A DNA stretch of 57,087 nucleotides from assembly GCA_030141585.1 (NCBI GenBank), contig JAQIFP010000033.1:1-57087 (forward strand), given 5' to 3'. The translations under genes were made by a program, and so were the position numbers. The notes under the pieces were generated by a model. The model made no database searches and was not told the origin of the DNA. It saw only the letters and a program-made list of their open reading frames with translations. Below, piece by piece: positions 36,427 through 48,725 of this stretch. Position 1 is the stretch's first letter; every line of letters starts with the position of its first letter. This DNA is from Ophryocystis elektroscirrha (Eukaryota > Apicomplexa > Conoidasida > Neogregarinorida > Ophryocystidae).

Positions 36427-39400
36427 GGTTGAATTAGAGGCATGTAACATGGTACATTCTGACACTGATTTAATGACGTCACGACCCAATTTTTCAATAG
36501 CTGAGCTGGGTGTTGTATTTTCTTTTTTCTGCTGTATTATAATGACATCTCCAGTTTTTCTGTTGATTTTTTTGATGGCAGCGTTGAATCGACGAATTGT
36601 TTGACACGCACGTATATGACATTCTTCAAATACAGAAAATTGATTAATATCATCTAAATGCGTGATTTTAGAAGATAATTTATTATACTTCCGTAGTAGA
36701 GGCAATAGCCACTCTAGTATATAATCTTCGATTCTTTTTCGAGCATCGCATACTTGTGCCCCCATACATATTAATTCAAGATTTTGATGATCAAACCATT
36801 TAAAGATTAATAAAGGATATGCTAAATCATCAGGCTTAGGAAATTTTAAATTATTTAATTGTACTTTATTATTATCAATAATGTTAGATTTGATGCGGGT
36901 TTTATTTTTCGTATTTTGCTCTTTATTTTGTGGTATAGTCAAATTAAGATGAGATTGATTAATAGGGCAAAACATAATTAACACAATAATAATAGGTGAA
37001 TCCGGGTCAACTAATTTGCGCTTCAAATCACAATATGGATCTATGGAATCTGAAGGCTTCATATAAGTATAACGACAGCGTCCTTTACGGGAAGGATTAG
37101 GGTCCGGGAGTAATGCATACAGCATAATTGTATCCAATACATTTTGTGCAGTCCATGAATCTGTATATTTATAATTAGTTATTAATTTACTGTCGGTTTT
37201 TTCTAACTCAATAATTTCTTCTTCGGACAGTTCATGTTCCCGATTTAGCTTTACAAAGAAACGGCATATATTATATAAGGCATTTACTGAAGACCCTTTA
37301 CGTATATGCAGGGTTCGACGAATCGGTACATTTTGCTCGCAAGCAAAACCTTCAAGACCTCGTAAATCAGATTCCGTAATCAATGCTACAGGTATATTAC
37401 TCTGAAGCACATGAGCAGGTATTTGCTGTTTCAGAATAGATCCAAAAACTTGATCTATATTCAATAATTTCGTAAATTTTACATTATATATATTACCACT
37501 AGAGATTTTTTCTTCAAATATAGATTCCACGGTACTAAAGTCGTTTGGAACCAGTTTGTGCGCTATTGCTTGACTAACAACCAGATCTTTTTCTACTATA
37601 TTGGACGCCATTATTTGCTGAGAATAGTATCTAAAGTACTTCAAAGACGTTTTTTCTAAAGCGGGGGGAACATATTTTTGAATAATTGAGAATTTCTGAG
37701 AAAGAAAACCAAAAATAAAGCTTAATTTTAAGTTATTCACAATAAAACTAGTTAATTATAACGAAATATTATCAAAGAGATAAGATATTATAATAATTTT
37801 TATTATCACAATAATTATTATTATTATTATTTTAGTTATTAATTTTATTATAATTATCATTATTATAATTATTTTATTATTATAATAATTATTATTACTA
37901 TATTGATTATTATTATTATTATAACTATAGATATTATTACTATAATAATTATTCTTATTATTAATACAATAATTATAATAAATATTATAGTAATATTTGT
38001 TATTAATATTTTTATTATTATGATAATTATTATTGTATATATATATGTTATAATAATAAAAGAATATATATACAAAGAGACTTAAGTTATTGTGTTATAT
38101 ATGTACTTCTATAGGAGTTAAGGGTTGCACTTGAAGATCAGCAGGAGAATTATTTTCAGCGTTTTCCAGATTTAACGAATCGGTAGGATAGTTGTCTAAA
38201 CAAACTTGGTTGTTGAAAAATACAGGCTTGTCGGGTTTTTCATCTTTTTTTGAAGAAAAATGAAATTCTTCTTTCGGTATATCATCATTGAGAGCTATAA
38301 GCTCCGTGGGTTCTTCTATGGAAACATCTGTGGCTTTATACGGTGCATTATTATCTGAAAGTTGTTTCTCTACATCGCATATAAAGTTGAATATTTCATC
38401 ATTATCAGCGTTATCTATAATTGATGCCAAAGATTGCTTTTCTATATCTGGTAAGAATTTGTTAGTAGACGGGAAGGATTTTGTTATCATAGAGCACAGT
38501 CTCGCACGAGACAGTAATAGGTCATAATAAAATTTGCTATGGAAATTTATAGCTGCATTGGGTGAAGGAGGCTCTGGCTTTATTTTTCTCAAATTTTTAC
38601 TAGGGAAAATTTTATGGGAAGTTCCATTGAAACTTGTGAAAGGTTTATAACTAAAGGGAAAACGAATGTTATTAAAATTTTTATTATTATTTATTGGGCA
38701 AACAGAGTTTTGAGAAGCTTGTTCTGAACTATTTTGAGGAAATATTGGTGGTGTAGGTAAATTTTTGAAAGAAACTAGTATAGAAGAATTTGTATTCAAT
38801 GGTAACTTCACATCACTATTTTCTTTAACCCCTAGTACATTAACTGCTGATACAGATTTTTGAGTATCTTTAGAGTCTGAAGCATTCTCTATAGGAGGAC
38901 ATTTGTCCGTTAGAGTTGCATTCGCTCCCGGACCATACAAGGAGAATTTTTTCGATATGTCTTGTTTAGATACATTACATATTTTGGAAAGTGCACTATT
39001 ATACGGTTGTGCTATGGGTTTCTTAGTCATATTACCATCTACAGATAAATTATTGACTGGAAAACGTTCTTGTTCCTTACTAAAAATAGAGTTTAAATCG
39101 AGTTTTAGATCTGAAGATGAACTTTCTGATGATATTTTTTTATTCAATAAACTATTCTGAATAGGATCAAAATTTGCACGAGTAAAAATATCAAATAATT
39201 GGCCAAATAAAGGTTTACGAGAAACTGATTGTTTCTTTTGAGGTTCGAATTGATTTAAGCTGGATGTTTCGTTCGTAAAAATTTCTTGATCCAAATCGGA
39301 ACGTCTTCTTTTACTGGTTCTAGCTCTTCTTTGGGACTTGGAGTAATATAACCTCATATAATGATGCCTTTTTGAAAACCATGCTTCATGTGCATCTAAT

Positions 39401-42400
39401 GCACAAGCTGCAGCAGAACAAATTATATCTGGTATGGGCATTCGTATGGATTCTAGTATATCGGAAGCAGGTAATTGAGAGACGGAGCCATGTCTACAAA
39501 AAGGTGTGTCCCAAAGTCTCGTAACATTAAAAAGTTTTTTAGGTTTGTTTTTATTTTCATAAGAGTTCACTTCAAATAATGAGACTTTATTGGAATATTC
39601 GTGAGTATTTTGAAAAGATTTTTCATAACTTTTACTTTTCATATTGATTTTAATATCTTCAGAATTTGGTTCGACTTTGGGATCAAATAAATCAGCATTC
39701 CAAACAGACAGTATTTGTTGAGAACGATAAACAAGTAAAGCTATGGCGGAAAATAAAGTTTCAAACCAATCAGCAATTCCGAAAGACGTGTTACTAGTCA
39801 ATGAGAATAATTTTTTATCTGTTTGAAAGTTTTGTACGTAAGTTTTGCCAAGAACTAGGAATTTTATTACCTGACTCAACTCTACATCCAACATTCGTTC
39901 AAAATTAATCCGCATTTTTTCAGATAAACGGTATATATAGGAATATGAGTTTCCAACTGATTTTGATCGTTTTTTGCCTGTCAAGTATTCCAAGTTATCA
40001 CGTGTGTATTTTACAAAGGGATTTTCGTACATAAATGGAGATTTGTTGGCTTTAATTTTCGATATTATATTACAAGGAATAGACGGCAATGAATACTTCC
40101 GCTGTCCAAAACGGATAAACTGATTTTTTGACCAAAACTCTGCGGTAGTATCAGCATCAACGATGCAGTATTTTGCTCGATCAAGCTTAGTATTAGGTGA
40201 ATATTCTCCAGCCATAAAATCAACTTTAAAATTCTCAGGAGGCACCCAGAACGCCAGAGCAAATCGATCGGCCAACATACTGCTTATTAAATGCTTAAGG
40301 TTTTTTTCATTAGAGAAAATTTCATTAGATTTGATGCAGTCAATAAATTGGGACTGATATAAATAATAATGTAAACTTAAACTAGCTTCAGACTTATATA
40401 TGCAGTTATAACTTAAACGCCCTAATAAACAATTAGATGCAAAATTATAATCCATGAAAGGCTCACATATCACGTGTTTTGAGCACGTCGCTGCAAATAA
40501 GTTCATTTTTTTTTTTAGTGAGTTTCTTGTTGTCGCTGAAACTAATTGTGTATAGTTTGAAGGGCCCAAAGCTTCGCTTGTTTTTTTATAAACTTCAGTA
40601 GTTTTTAGAGATTTCTTACGTGTATTGTTTTGAAAAAATAACTTCTAAAAATTTAGATATAAAATTATGTAAACTTATATAAACCCCCCCACTTATACAA
40701 GTTTATATATATACATATATACTCATTTTCGTGATTCAGATGTATATAAAGACGTAGCGTTATAAAGAATACACCTCATTTTATAGATTGAAGAATTAGA
40801 TAGAAATTTATAAGTAGAAAATATATATTAAAACTTTATAATTTGTAAAGTATATAAAGTGTAAGAAAATTTAAAATGTATTGACAATACGTGTATATAG
40901 TGATTACTGTCTATTACTTGAAAACGAAAATATTTTTTTTTAATAAGAGTTTACCTTATTTTTCTTAAGACAAATATTATTTGATACTGATTGTAAACAG
41001 GGCATTGTTAGTACTGCTTTTAATGGTCGTTCATATGCTGCTTCCAATATGCGTATAATTTGTTGCTCTGATATTCCGAAGTTATTTAGCGTTTTTCTAT
41101 ATAATTCTGGATTCAAATCAATTAAGTTTTCATCAAGATCAATGTCTCCATTAGCTATTGCGTCGATGTAATCTTCAGATATATAAACTGCTGCAGAACA
41201 GAAAAAATCACGATGACATTTCCACTCAGAAAAATCCACATAGGAAGTTAGAATCTCAACTCTATCATGACATATACGGTACCAGGGACCATCCTAAAGA
41301 TTAAAATATATATTTCTGTAAGAAATTTACTTTTTAAAGTATCAGCTTTAATGTGTAAATATAACTATATTATGTATACTAAGTATATATATATATATAT
41401 ATACTTATATATATACTTATATATATACTTATATATATACTTATATATATACTTATATGTATATATACCAACGTGTAGGAAAATACGTTGATAATGGTTA
41501 TAAATATATTTATGTCATATAGGCTTACTTCTTCTGGGCGAAGCAATAAAGAATATACTGTTTGAGAATTTGTAGCTAAGCCGTTAACTTCTCCCTCACG
41601 TATTATGACAGCAAATAGACAATACCATTTCCCTGGTCTGGAGGACTCCATATTTGCGCCTTCTCCAGTGTTACCTTCTAGGGATTTTTGACAATCTGTT
41701 AATTCACAAGTATTCGCGGGGTTACAATTAGGTGATTTAGATCGAGCGTCATTATCTAAGCATTTATTAATCTATTGCGTAAATTAACAAACCTGAGTCA
41801 TCTGAATCGTCATCACTAATTAGATTTTTTTGATTAATAAATTTTCTACGGTTTCTTCTGCGTCTTGAATTCCGCATAGTGGAATCAAAACCAGAATCCT
41901 CTTGATGGGGTTTAAAATTGATTTCGGGATCTCCATTGGTACTATCTTGAGTATCAAGCAAATTAGACGCTTCAAGTCTTAAAGGAACATCAAATAATTC
42001 TTTTTTTGCATTTCTTTGTTGGGATAAATACACAAACATTACTTCAGGAAACCTTTTGAATTTTTTGCCACTAGTTTCAAGCGCTCGATACATTGAATGC
42101 ACATGTTTAGCTCGGATAAAAGATGTAGCGTAGTCTCCAGAGGATATAGATTCCGAAGGTAATCCTGTCATTATAGTTGAAAACATAACTTGTAAAGCAT
42201 GATCCATTTCTTGTCCATCGCATATATCATCTACATGTTAGATTCTAAATGTATCTGCATTACCTATAGTTGAAGACATTTCGTTGTTTTCTGCTGGTTT
42301 ATGTTTTGTTTCTAATAAAGCTTTTTCACATATATGACCTAAATAAACTGCACGGCATTCTCGGTGTATTGTAGTGAATATATCAGTATGAATGTGAGGA

Positions 42401-44757
42401 AAAGGATCAGCAATATCCATTTTTTGAACGTTTTGCATACCTGCCAATTAAAAGTTAATAATTATAGAGTTATTATATTAAATAAATAATGTATATATAA
42501 GATTCAAAAAATGCATATTTCATGTTTAATATATTAAATAATTAACATATATATATATATATATATTTGTTAATTATAATGGGAACTTACATAAAGTTTT
42601 CATAACGTGTTTAGCGGAGGGCTGATGCGTTAGAGCATAAACAACAAAAGCTTTTCTTTCTAAAGAAGAATTATTGGATAATTCTGCACGCATGCAAGCG
42701 GAAACTTGGGCTTTAAACCAATCGATAAAATTAACAAACTGCCTGCGAACAGGAGTTTCACCTTCTAAAGAAATTTTCATAGTTGCACAGACTAACGGCC
42801 ATAGATACATCTGAGCAAATGTATCCTGAAGAGCACCAATTAAGGTTTTTTGCTGTTCCAAAGGAGAGGATGGGTCTAATATTTGATTAGGGTTCAACAT
42901 AGACGAAGATCCATTGACATTCCATAAAAAAATTTCTCGACGAAATTCTTTTAATGAATATAAAATAATTAAAAAACACGTCAAATAATCGGCATGTAAT
43001 GCTGCGTGCACTGATGGGACTATTGAGTCTAAAACACGGCACATTGCAAAACGATTCGGGACGCAGGAAGAAGCAACAGTGGAAGCCACAGCTGCGAAAG
43101 GGTTAAATTTGGATGACGATGGTGTTGCTGGTGGTGGTGGCGGTGGAGGTGGTAACTTTGAATTTGTTTTAGATGTATTAAACTGTTTATTATATAACTT
43201 GGGCAATGAAGTAGAACAAAAAGGCGAAGAAGAGGTTTGACCTGCGGTAGCAGTAGGTAAGCAACTATTTTTGGCTGATATATCATTTGAATCGGGTAAG
43301 GTATTTACTTTATTATCTGTCGAGATATTTAAAGACACGGTAGATAACATACTCCACAATTGCTTAGGTTGGTATTTTGGTAAATGGGACCATAAACGAG
43401 GGTAAGCAGGCTCTGCTTTTCCTCTAATTAAAACTGTTCCTTTGTCATCCATGAAACCAGAAACTCTACTTAAGCGGGAATGAGACAACATTTTCTGCCA
43501 TCCTCTGGAAGTCGCTTCGCCACTAAATGACCAATGTGCCCAGCATGTTACTGATTGTTTGAAATCGCGGAAATTTACTACTGTCAGTTCAAAGCGTACG
43601 TTAGGAAAAACCCAGTCATCTGGAAACCAATCTTGACGGACGGCTTCAAGAAAAACAGACAAATGAGAAGCTTCTGAATCGGTTCCTGTGGTTCCTTTTG
43701 GATGTATTAATAAACGATAATAAAATCCACGACAATGACCTATTTTAGAGCTTTCTATGTCATTCTGTTGCTTCGCAGCTTTCCAAAAATGTTTAATTTG
43801 GAAATCTATGACTACAGGTTTGTCGGAGTTATGATTATCTGATTTCTGTTTTTTACGCAATTTCGGTTTTTTGAGTGATTTTTTAATACCTTTTTTTGCA
43901 TTTAATGAACTTTTAATTTTAATTATATCTTCTTCATCTGTATTGAAGTCATTACTTAATAATAAATTATTATAGAGTTCATTTTCTTCTGTTTCATAAT
44001 TTTCATTTATTTCATCTTCTATAATTTCTTCTCTTTCTTCTTCTTCTTCCTCTTCTTCTTCTTCTTCTTCGTCATCATCTTCATCGTCTTGTTCATCATC
44101 TTCTTCTTCTTCCTCTTCATCTTCTTCTTCTTCCTCTTCATCTTCATCTTCATTTTCTTCTTCTACATCATCATTTTCGTCTTCATCTTCTTCCTCCTCC
44201 TCCTCCTCTTCTTCCTCATATTCTTCATCTTCATCATCTTGCTCTTCTTCTCCATCTGGTTCATCTTCTTCTTCTTCTTCTTCATCATCAACTTCTTCGT
44301 CAGCATCAATGTCTCCTTCTTCTTCGTCTTCCTCTGCTCCTTCTTCTTGGTGAATATACTCTTGATCTTCGCCATAAAAATTATTATCTTTTTTATTATT
44401 AAAATAAGTGGAATCAGTTGGGAAATTATTACTAATACTTTCATAATTATCACAATATGCTTCAATGTGTCGTTTAGGTTTATTTAAACCATTTCTATAG
44501 TTGTTTATGTGCCCATCACTCATTTGTTTACTAGTATCAAATAAATCCTTGATTTTTTCTTTACGTATAGTTTTTCTAAACTTTGGAATATAATTGCAAT
44601 TATAACGTTTTGCAGACGCACTGCGTGCCATGGTTTCAGAATTATTAGCTATATTTTTAATGGGCTCATCACACTGTTTGGCCGTCTTGCGGTTATTGCA
44701 TTTGTCACTTTTTATCATTGTTTCATTTAACTTGGAGAACTTATTCGCAATAAGCAT
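36427..44757 (-). CDS. USP7-like protein: MATH domain plus degenerate ubiquitin-protease fold
   Basis: ATG 44757. Exons: 44757-42585, about 42434-42273, 42240-41793, about 41757-41530, about 41293-40954, about 40646-38107 and about 37691-36427. All joins agree in phase. Order: basic start; a Glu/Asp run of about 130 residues; a MATH domain (VIDFQIKHFW, RLLIHPKG, SHLSVFLEAV, WVFPNVRFELTVVNF, GFMDDKGTVLI); a USP-like core; a long low-complexity region; and a USP7 C-terminal domain (LLIFKWFDHQNLELICMGAQ...VFEECHIR...GDVIIIQ). In the core, the Cys box (USP7 NQGATCYMNSLLQTLFF) aligns with LHADYLTCFLIILYSL, putting Tyr at the nucleophile. The His box (GGHY) aligns with a His-less segment (NSQTVYSLLL). 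It is probably a non-catalytic scaffold. It seems to splice onward into the pseudouridine synthase. Confidence 0.75.
37692..38106. repeat. ATT/AT-rich simple repeat intron
   Basis: An intron of the USP7-like gene made largely of ATTATTATAAT-type sequence (about 37790-38060). Long open frames on both strands here encode only Ile/Val/Thr runs and are artefacts of the repeat. Confidence 0.8.
41385..41468. repeat. 12-bp ACTTATATATAT tandem repeat in intron
   Basis: A TA run followed by five units of ACTTATATATAT, inside the intron between the two USP His-box-region exons of the USP7-like gene. Confidence 0.85.
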
Positions 44758-45286
44758 GTTTTCACATACTTATTTAGTAATTAAAATATCCGCTTATTGT
44801 ATCTCTTTTATCTAATTTTTTTTCCTAGAATATCTAATAGATTTGCCTTAATTATATATATATATTATTTTGAAATCGTGAAAAATGACTTCTATTCTTC
44901 TAAATTTCTTAATTTATTTAGTCCCTTTATCTGTTTTCTAATACATTTAATTTTAGTTTGCTTAGTTTAGGTATGTTCTTACATGAAATAATGCCATATA
45001 CTATTGATTCATATCAATTGAGATATGGGTGATTATTTATGAGTTTTTTCAATTGGCAATTTTTACTGTATACTCTAAAGCTTTATTATATTGCTTTCTT
45101 TATTTAGAAAAAAATTCTAAGTATTTACAAACTTCATAAAACCCTTAACGAAATAAAATAGAATTCTTGTATTTTAGTAAAATTATTATTATTTGGAAAA
45201 AAAAACCCCATTAAAGTATTTTCGCAAAAAAAAAACGAATTTCAAATAAATTAATTAATAACAAAAATGTTCATGATACCATCCAA
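44758..45286. other. Intergenic region, no gene seen
   Basis: 529 bp between the start of the USP7-like gene and the stop of the folate ligase, both on the minus strand. A/T-rich with A-runs near 45196 and 45226. Presumed promoter and 3' UTR. Confidence 0.5.
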
Positions 45287-45921
45287 TTAATTATTATTAA
45301 TTTCAAATTCTGATATAATTTCTTCAACAATATAGACAGACCCAAATATTAACAATAAGCAGTCTTCACCTCCATTATTTTCGTAGATTTTTTTGAACAA
45401 TTGTTTTAATTTAGTAGTCCTCAAAACTTCCTTATTTCCTAAATTTAAATAAATATATTAGTTTTTGTTTGATTGAAGTAATCAATTGTCAAGTAATAAA
45501 CTACAATTAATGAAAGCATTATTCTTTAATTTGATATATTTTTACGAAACCGCGAGTATAAATGTAAATTTTTACACGATAGATAGTAACTTTTGATAAA
45601 TTACTAATTATACTATAAAATAGCGTTATTGAAATGATTTTTTATGTAATTCTACTTACCAGTAACTGGAAAAATTATATGTTCAGCAATCATTTCATCA
45701 TAAAGCTCTTTCAATCTAATTATAGATATGCATATGTTTCTAAATAACCTTATATCATGCTCATCATTATTTTCAGGATCTAAATGAAATTTTATGTCTT
45801 CAAACTTTTTCACTTTAGGATTAGTTGAACAAAAATAATTAAAACCCTATTTCTAGTTGTATATTCAATTATAAAATATTGCAAAATATATAAATAACGG
45901 TACCGGCTGGTTTCGAACCAG

Positions 45922-45955
<34 letters not shown>

Positions 45956-47633
45956 ACTGAGCTACGGAACCTTCTAAGGCTTTTTTTTTGTGTTGTGTGC
46001 TATATATATACTTACTTGAAGTTGTATTGCAAGAGCTTCTGCAAAAGGTTTCAATATATCAAAATTACGGTCACCCGTTAACCCAAATAAAATATATATT
46101 TGATAGTTGTAATACAGATTCGACAAATATTCTGCGACTAGTTTTGCTGCTAGCACATTGTGGCCAACATCTATTATAATTTTTAAGGGCAATTGTAAAT
46201 TAGGTTCGCCTAGAAACTTCTCTATTACATGCTGAACTTGCGTTTCAGGTAATTTGTGAAATCTGTAAATTGGATCCAAATTGATAGCGCTAAAATGCTT
46301 GATCTTCCAATCTGGTCCCAAGAGGACATCAACAGCTGTGCTATAATATATAATTTATTTATTTTTCAATAAATAATAAGCAATAAAATTATCAAACTTT
46401 ATACAAAAAAAAATGAAAGTATTTTATGCATATTTTTGTACTTGATGCTTTTTTAAACTAAGCATATTTACTAACATATATAGCTACATATATATATATA
46501 ACTATATAAGCAGTTATATATGTATACTACATATAACTATATATGATATAATTGTATCACTACGTATATATATATACAAGTATATATTAAAGTAAATTGC
46601 TGATAAAAGCTTGATTAATTATATGACTATAATTATAATACCTAGCTATTATGGAATTGATGACATTAAATGAAGTTGCCATAGGGGGTTCTGATATAGA
46701 AAATACGTTTTTAGGTTTCCCTCGCTTAATCTCGGCCTGTACACTTTTATATTTCAATACTGAAGGCCCAACTACTAAAGGTACATTAAATTTAATGATG
46801 CCAGCTTTTTCATATGCAATTTCTTCTAATGTATTTCCCAAATACTTCTGATGATCAAACCCAATGGACGTAATAACGGATAAGACTGTGTTGGAAAATG
46901 TATTAGTTGGATCTAAGCGTCCTCCCATGCCAGTCTCTAATACAATATAGTGACAATAAGCGTCCTGTCTTCCATAAAATATAGCTGGTAATGTTTTGTT
47001 TCGAACGTTTGAACGGATATTACTAGACTCGATTTGTTTGGTTCCTTTTCCTCCAATAGGACTATTTTTACTTCTTGATATGGAAAAATTTTCTGGCAGT
47101 TTTAAAGAATTTATAAAATCAAAGCGGTTTTTGCAGTTTTTATTGATAGAACGAAAATCTGCGTAATTTGCTACACGCGTTTTATGTTTCAGAACTGATC
47201 GTTTATAACATTGACTAAGTGGGCCTTGCTGAAAGTATAATAAAGCCATAACTGTAAGGATATCAAACATAGAGGGATTTAATTTATGTTTATCTATGCA
47301 TTCTTTGATATGTCCGTACAAATGTATGAAGTCTTCCTTTAAAATAGGTTTTCCATTTATTTGTATTCTTTCACGGCAATCTAAAACATGTGGGGATATA
47401 AATAAACCTACATTTTCTTCAGTTGATTCCTTTAAAACTGCGGCTATTTTAGTACTCACCGAAGTTTTCCCACAAGTCCCTGCTACTTGTATAATATTAC
47501 GAGGGACCCATTTATTCTGTGTAATATACGTGTATATCTCATTCACAATATAAACGCCTGATTTTACTATATGCTTTTTATATAGCTCTTTAATTATTGC
47601 TTCATATTCTGTGTTAAAATCTTTATCAGCCAT
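45287..47633 (-). CDS. Folylpolyglutamate/dihydrofolate synthase (FolC type)
   Basis: ATG 47633. Exons: 47633-46648, about 46346-46015, about 45850-45660 and about 45441-45287. This Mur-ligase-family enzyme adds glutamate to folates in an ATP-dependent step. Motifs: P-loop VAGTCGKTS (family consensus GTNGKGS), SPHVLDCRERIQING, IVLETGMGGRLDPTN, ITSIGFDHQKYLGNT with IAYEKAGIIK, then IIIDVGHNVLAA (the D-HN motif) and near the end LLIFGSVYIVEE. About 100 basic residues are inserted between the ATP and central regions, where FolC is normally compact. The P-loop Asn and second Gly are replaced by Cys and Thr, which is closer to the Mur-type GTHGKTT. A tRNA gene lies in the third intron on the same strand. 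Function as an active FolC is likely, not proven. Confidence 0.88.
45899..45971 (-). tRNA. tRNA-Asn (GTT)
   Basis: On the minus strand the 73 nt fold as a full cloverleaf. Acceptor GGTTCCG pairs with CGGTACC except for one T-T mismatch at pair 4; D arm GCTC/GAGC with the GG loop; anticodon arm TGTGG-CTGTTAA-CCACA, giving anticodon GTT; T arm GCTGG-TTCGAAA-CCAGC. No intron and no encoded CCA. It sits wholly inside an intron (about 45851-46014) of the folate ligase gene, in the same orientation. T-rich sequence follows its 3' end only weakly. Confidence 0.95.
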
Positions 47634-47952
47634 TTGTTTTATAATCTATAGTTCATAGTGCGTTTAGAGTATTTTTTTTTTTTTTCTATATTTTCATGGA
47701 AAACTTTATTTTTTTTTAATTAACTTTTGGTTTTTAAGTTTAAAAATAATGATAAAAATATTTTTACTTCTCTCTATCAACAATTAAAAAAAAAAAGAAT
47801 CCTTTAACAATAATCTTATTATTTTTTACCGTTTTAACTTATTTTAATGTAAAATTACGTAAATTTGTAAGAAATAATAAATAAATACAATAGTTTTTAT
47901 CAGTTTGATGAAATAAATTGAAAATTGAACTTGAACAAAAAAAAAGTTTTTT
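47634..47952. other. Intergenic region, no gene seen
   Basis: 319 bp between the folate ligase start and the BUD31 stop (both minus). Contains T-runs near 47673-47685 and A-runs near 47787 and 47938; presumed promoter and 3' UTR. Confidence 0.5.
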
Positions 47953-48580
47953 TTAATCACCACTTGCACAACCTCTACAACCACATTTAGTACATTCGAC
48001 GTCCTGCATATATTTAAAATTATATAAAAGTTACTTTAGTTCCTGTTAAATCTTTTTTTGGAACTCGACACACACAAGCAGTACCAAAATTAGTGTTAGT
48101 GCTTTCTATGCACCTGATATTGATAATGAATTAAAAGATGAATAATTTTATATTAGAAATAAATAATTAGAGTAAAATAAATAATTACAATTAATGTACA
48201 ATCAAATATTGTATGTACTTACATTAAACAACATAATTTTTCGAAACCAGGTTTACGCCATTTTGCTATGAGATTACGATCTGCATAACCTTGCTGACAG
48301 CAGTAATCATATAATTCTCTAGAAATAACTTCTTTCTTGTAATACATCTCATAAATGTATCTGAACAAAAAAAAAAATACTGTTAATCTAATGCATGTTG
48401 ATACCTTGAACGTTGGTGATGTATACGGTAGATAGGCCATAGAGATTCATTTTTTCTTTTTCCTTCATGCGGCGCTCGAACAGCTTCCCGCATTTTTTCC
48501 TCAAGTTCCATTAAAACCATTTCGATTAATTCCCATCCATCAGGAGGTCTTTTAGTGGATAAAGTTTGTATTTTAACCAT
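47953..48580 (-). CDS. BUD31: BUD31 splicing factor (G10 protein)
   Basis: ATG 48580; exons about 48580-48408, 48362-48227, 48113-48030 and about 48005-47953. The protein is nearly collinear with BUD31: [28 protein letters not shown]-like [40 protein letters not shown], then the Cys-rich zinc region [21 protein letters not shown], and [14 protein letters not shown]31 coordinates zinc clusters and binds the spliceosome core in the B-act to C complexes. About 140 residues, the normal length. It diverges from ISY1, another component of the same splicing stages. Confidence 0.97.
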
Positions 48581-48725
48581 TTATAATATATATAAATATG
48601 TATATATATAATAAATAGTAGAATAACTAATTATTAGTAATTAATTGGCAGTGAACCTTATATTATATGTTTGTTTTTGAAAGTGTTCTTTTAGCTTGAT
48701 TGAGAAGTAATAAGCGTTAAATACA
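48581..48725. promoter_or_regulatory. Shared BUD31/ISY1 bidirectional promoter region
   Basis: Only 145 bp separate the start codons of BUD31 (-) and ISY1 (+), so both promoters must lie here or overlap the 5' UTRs. It contains a TA-rich block (48587-48615). No specific motif can be assigned from sequence alone. Confidence 0.45.

Noticed and set aside
37869..38085. Open frames encoding Ile/Val runs on both strands
   Set aside because: Translation of an ATT-rich intron repeat; composition unlike any neighbouring gene.
41385..41468. Regular 12-bp repeats, CRISPR-like at first sight
   Set aside because: Pure tandem array with no spacers, in a eukaryotic intron.
44089..44487. 132-codon plus-strand frame of Phe/Ile/Leu runs
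   Set aside because: Antisense shadow of the Glu/Asp tract of the USP7-like gene.
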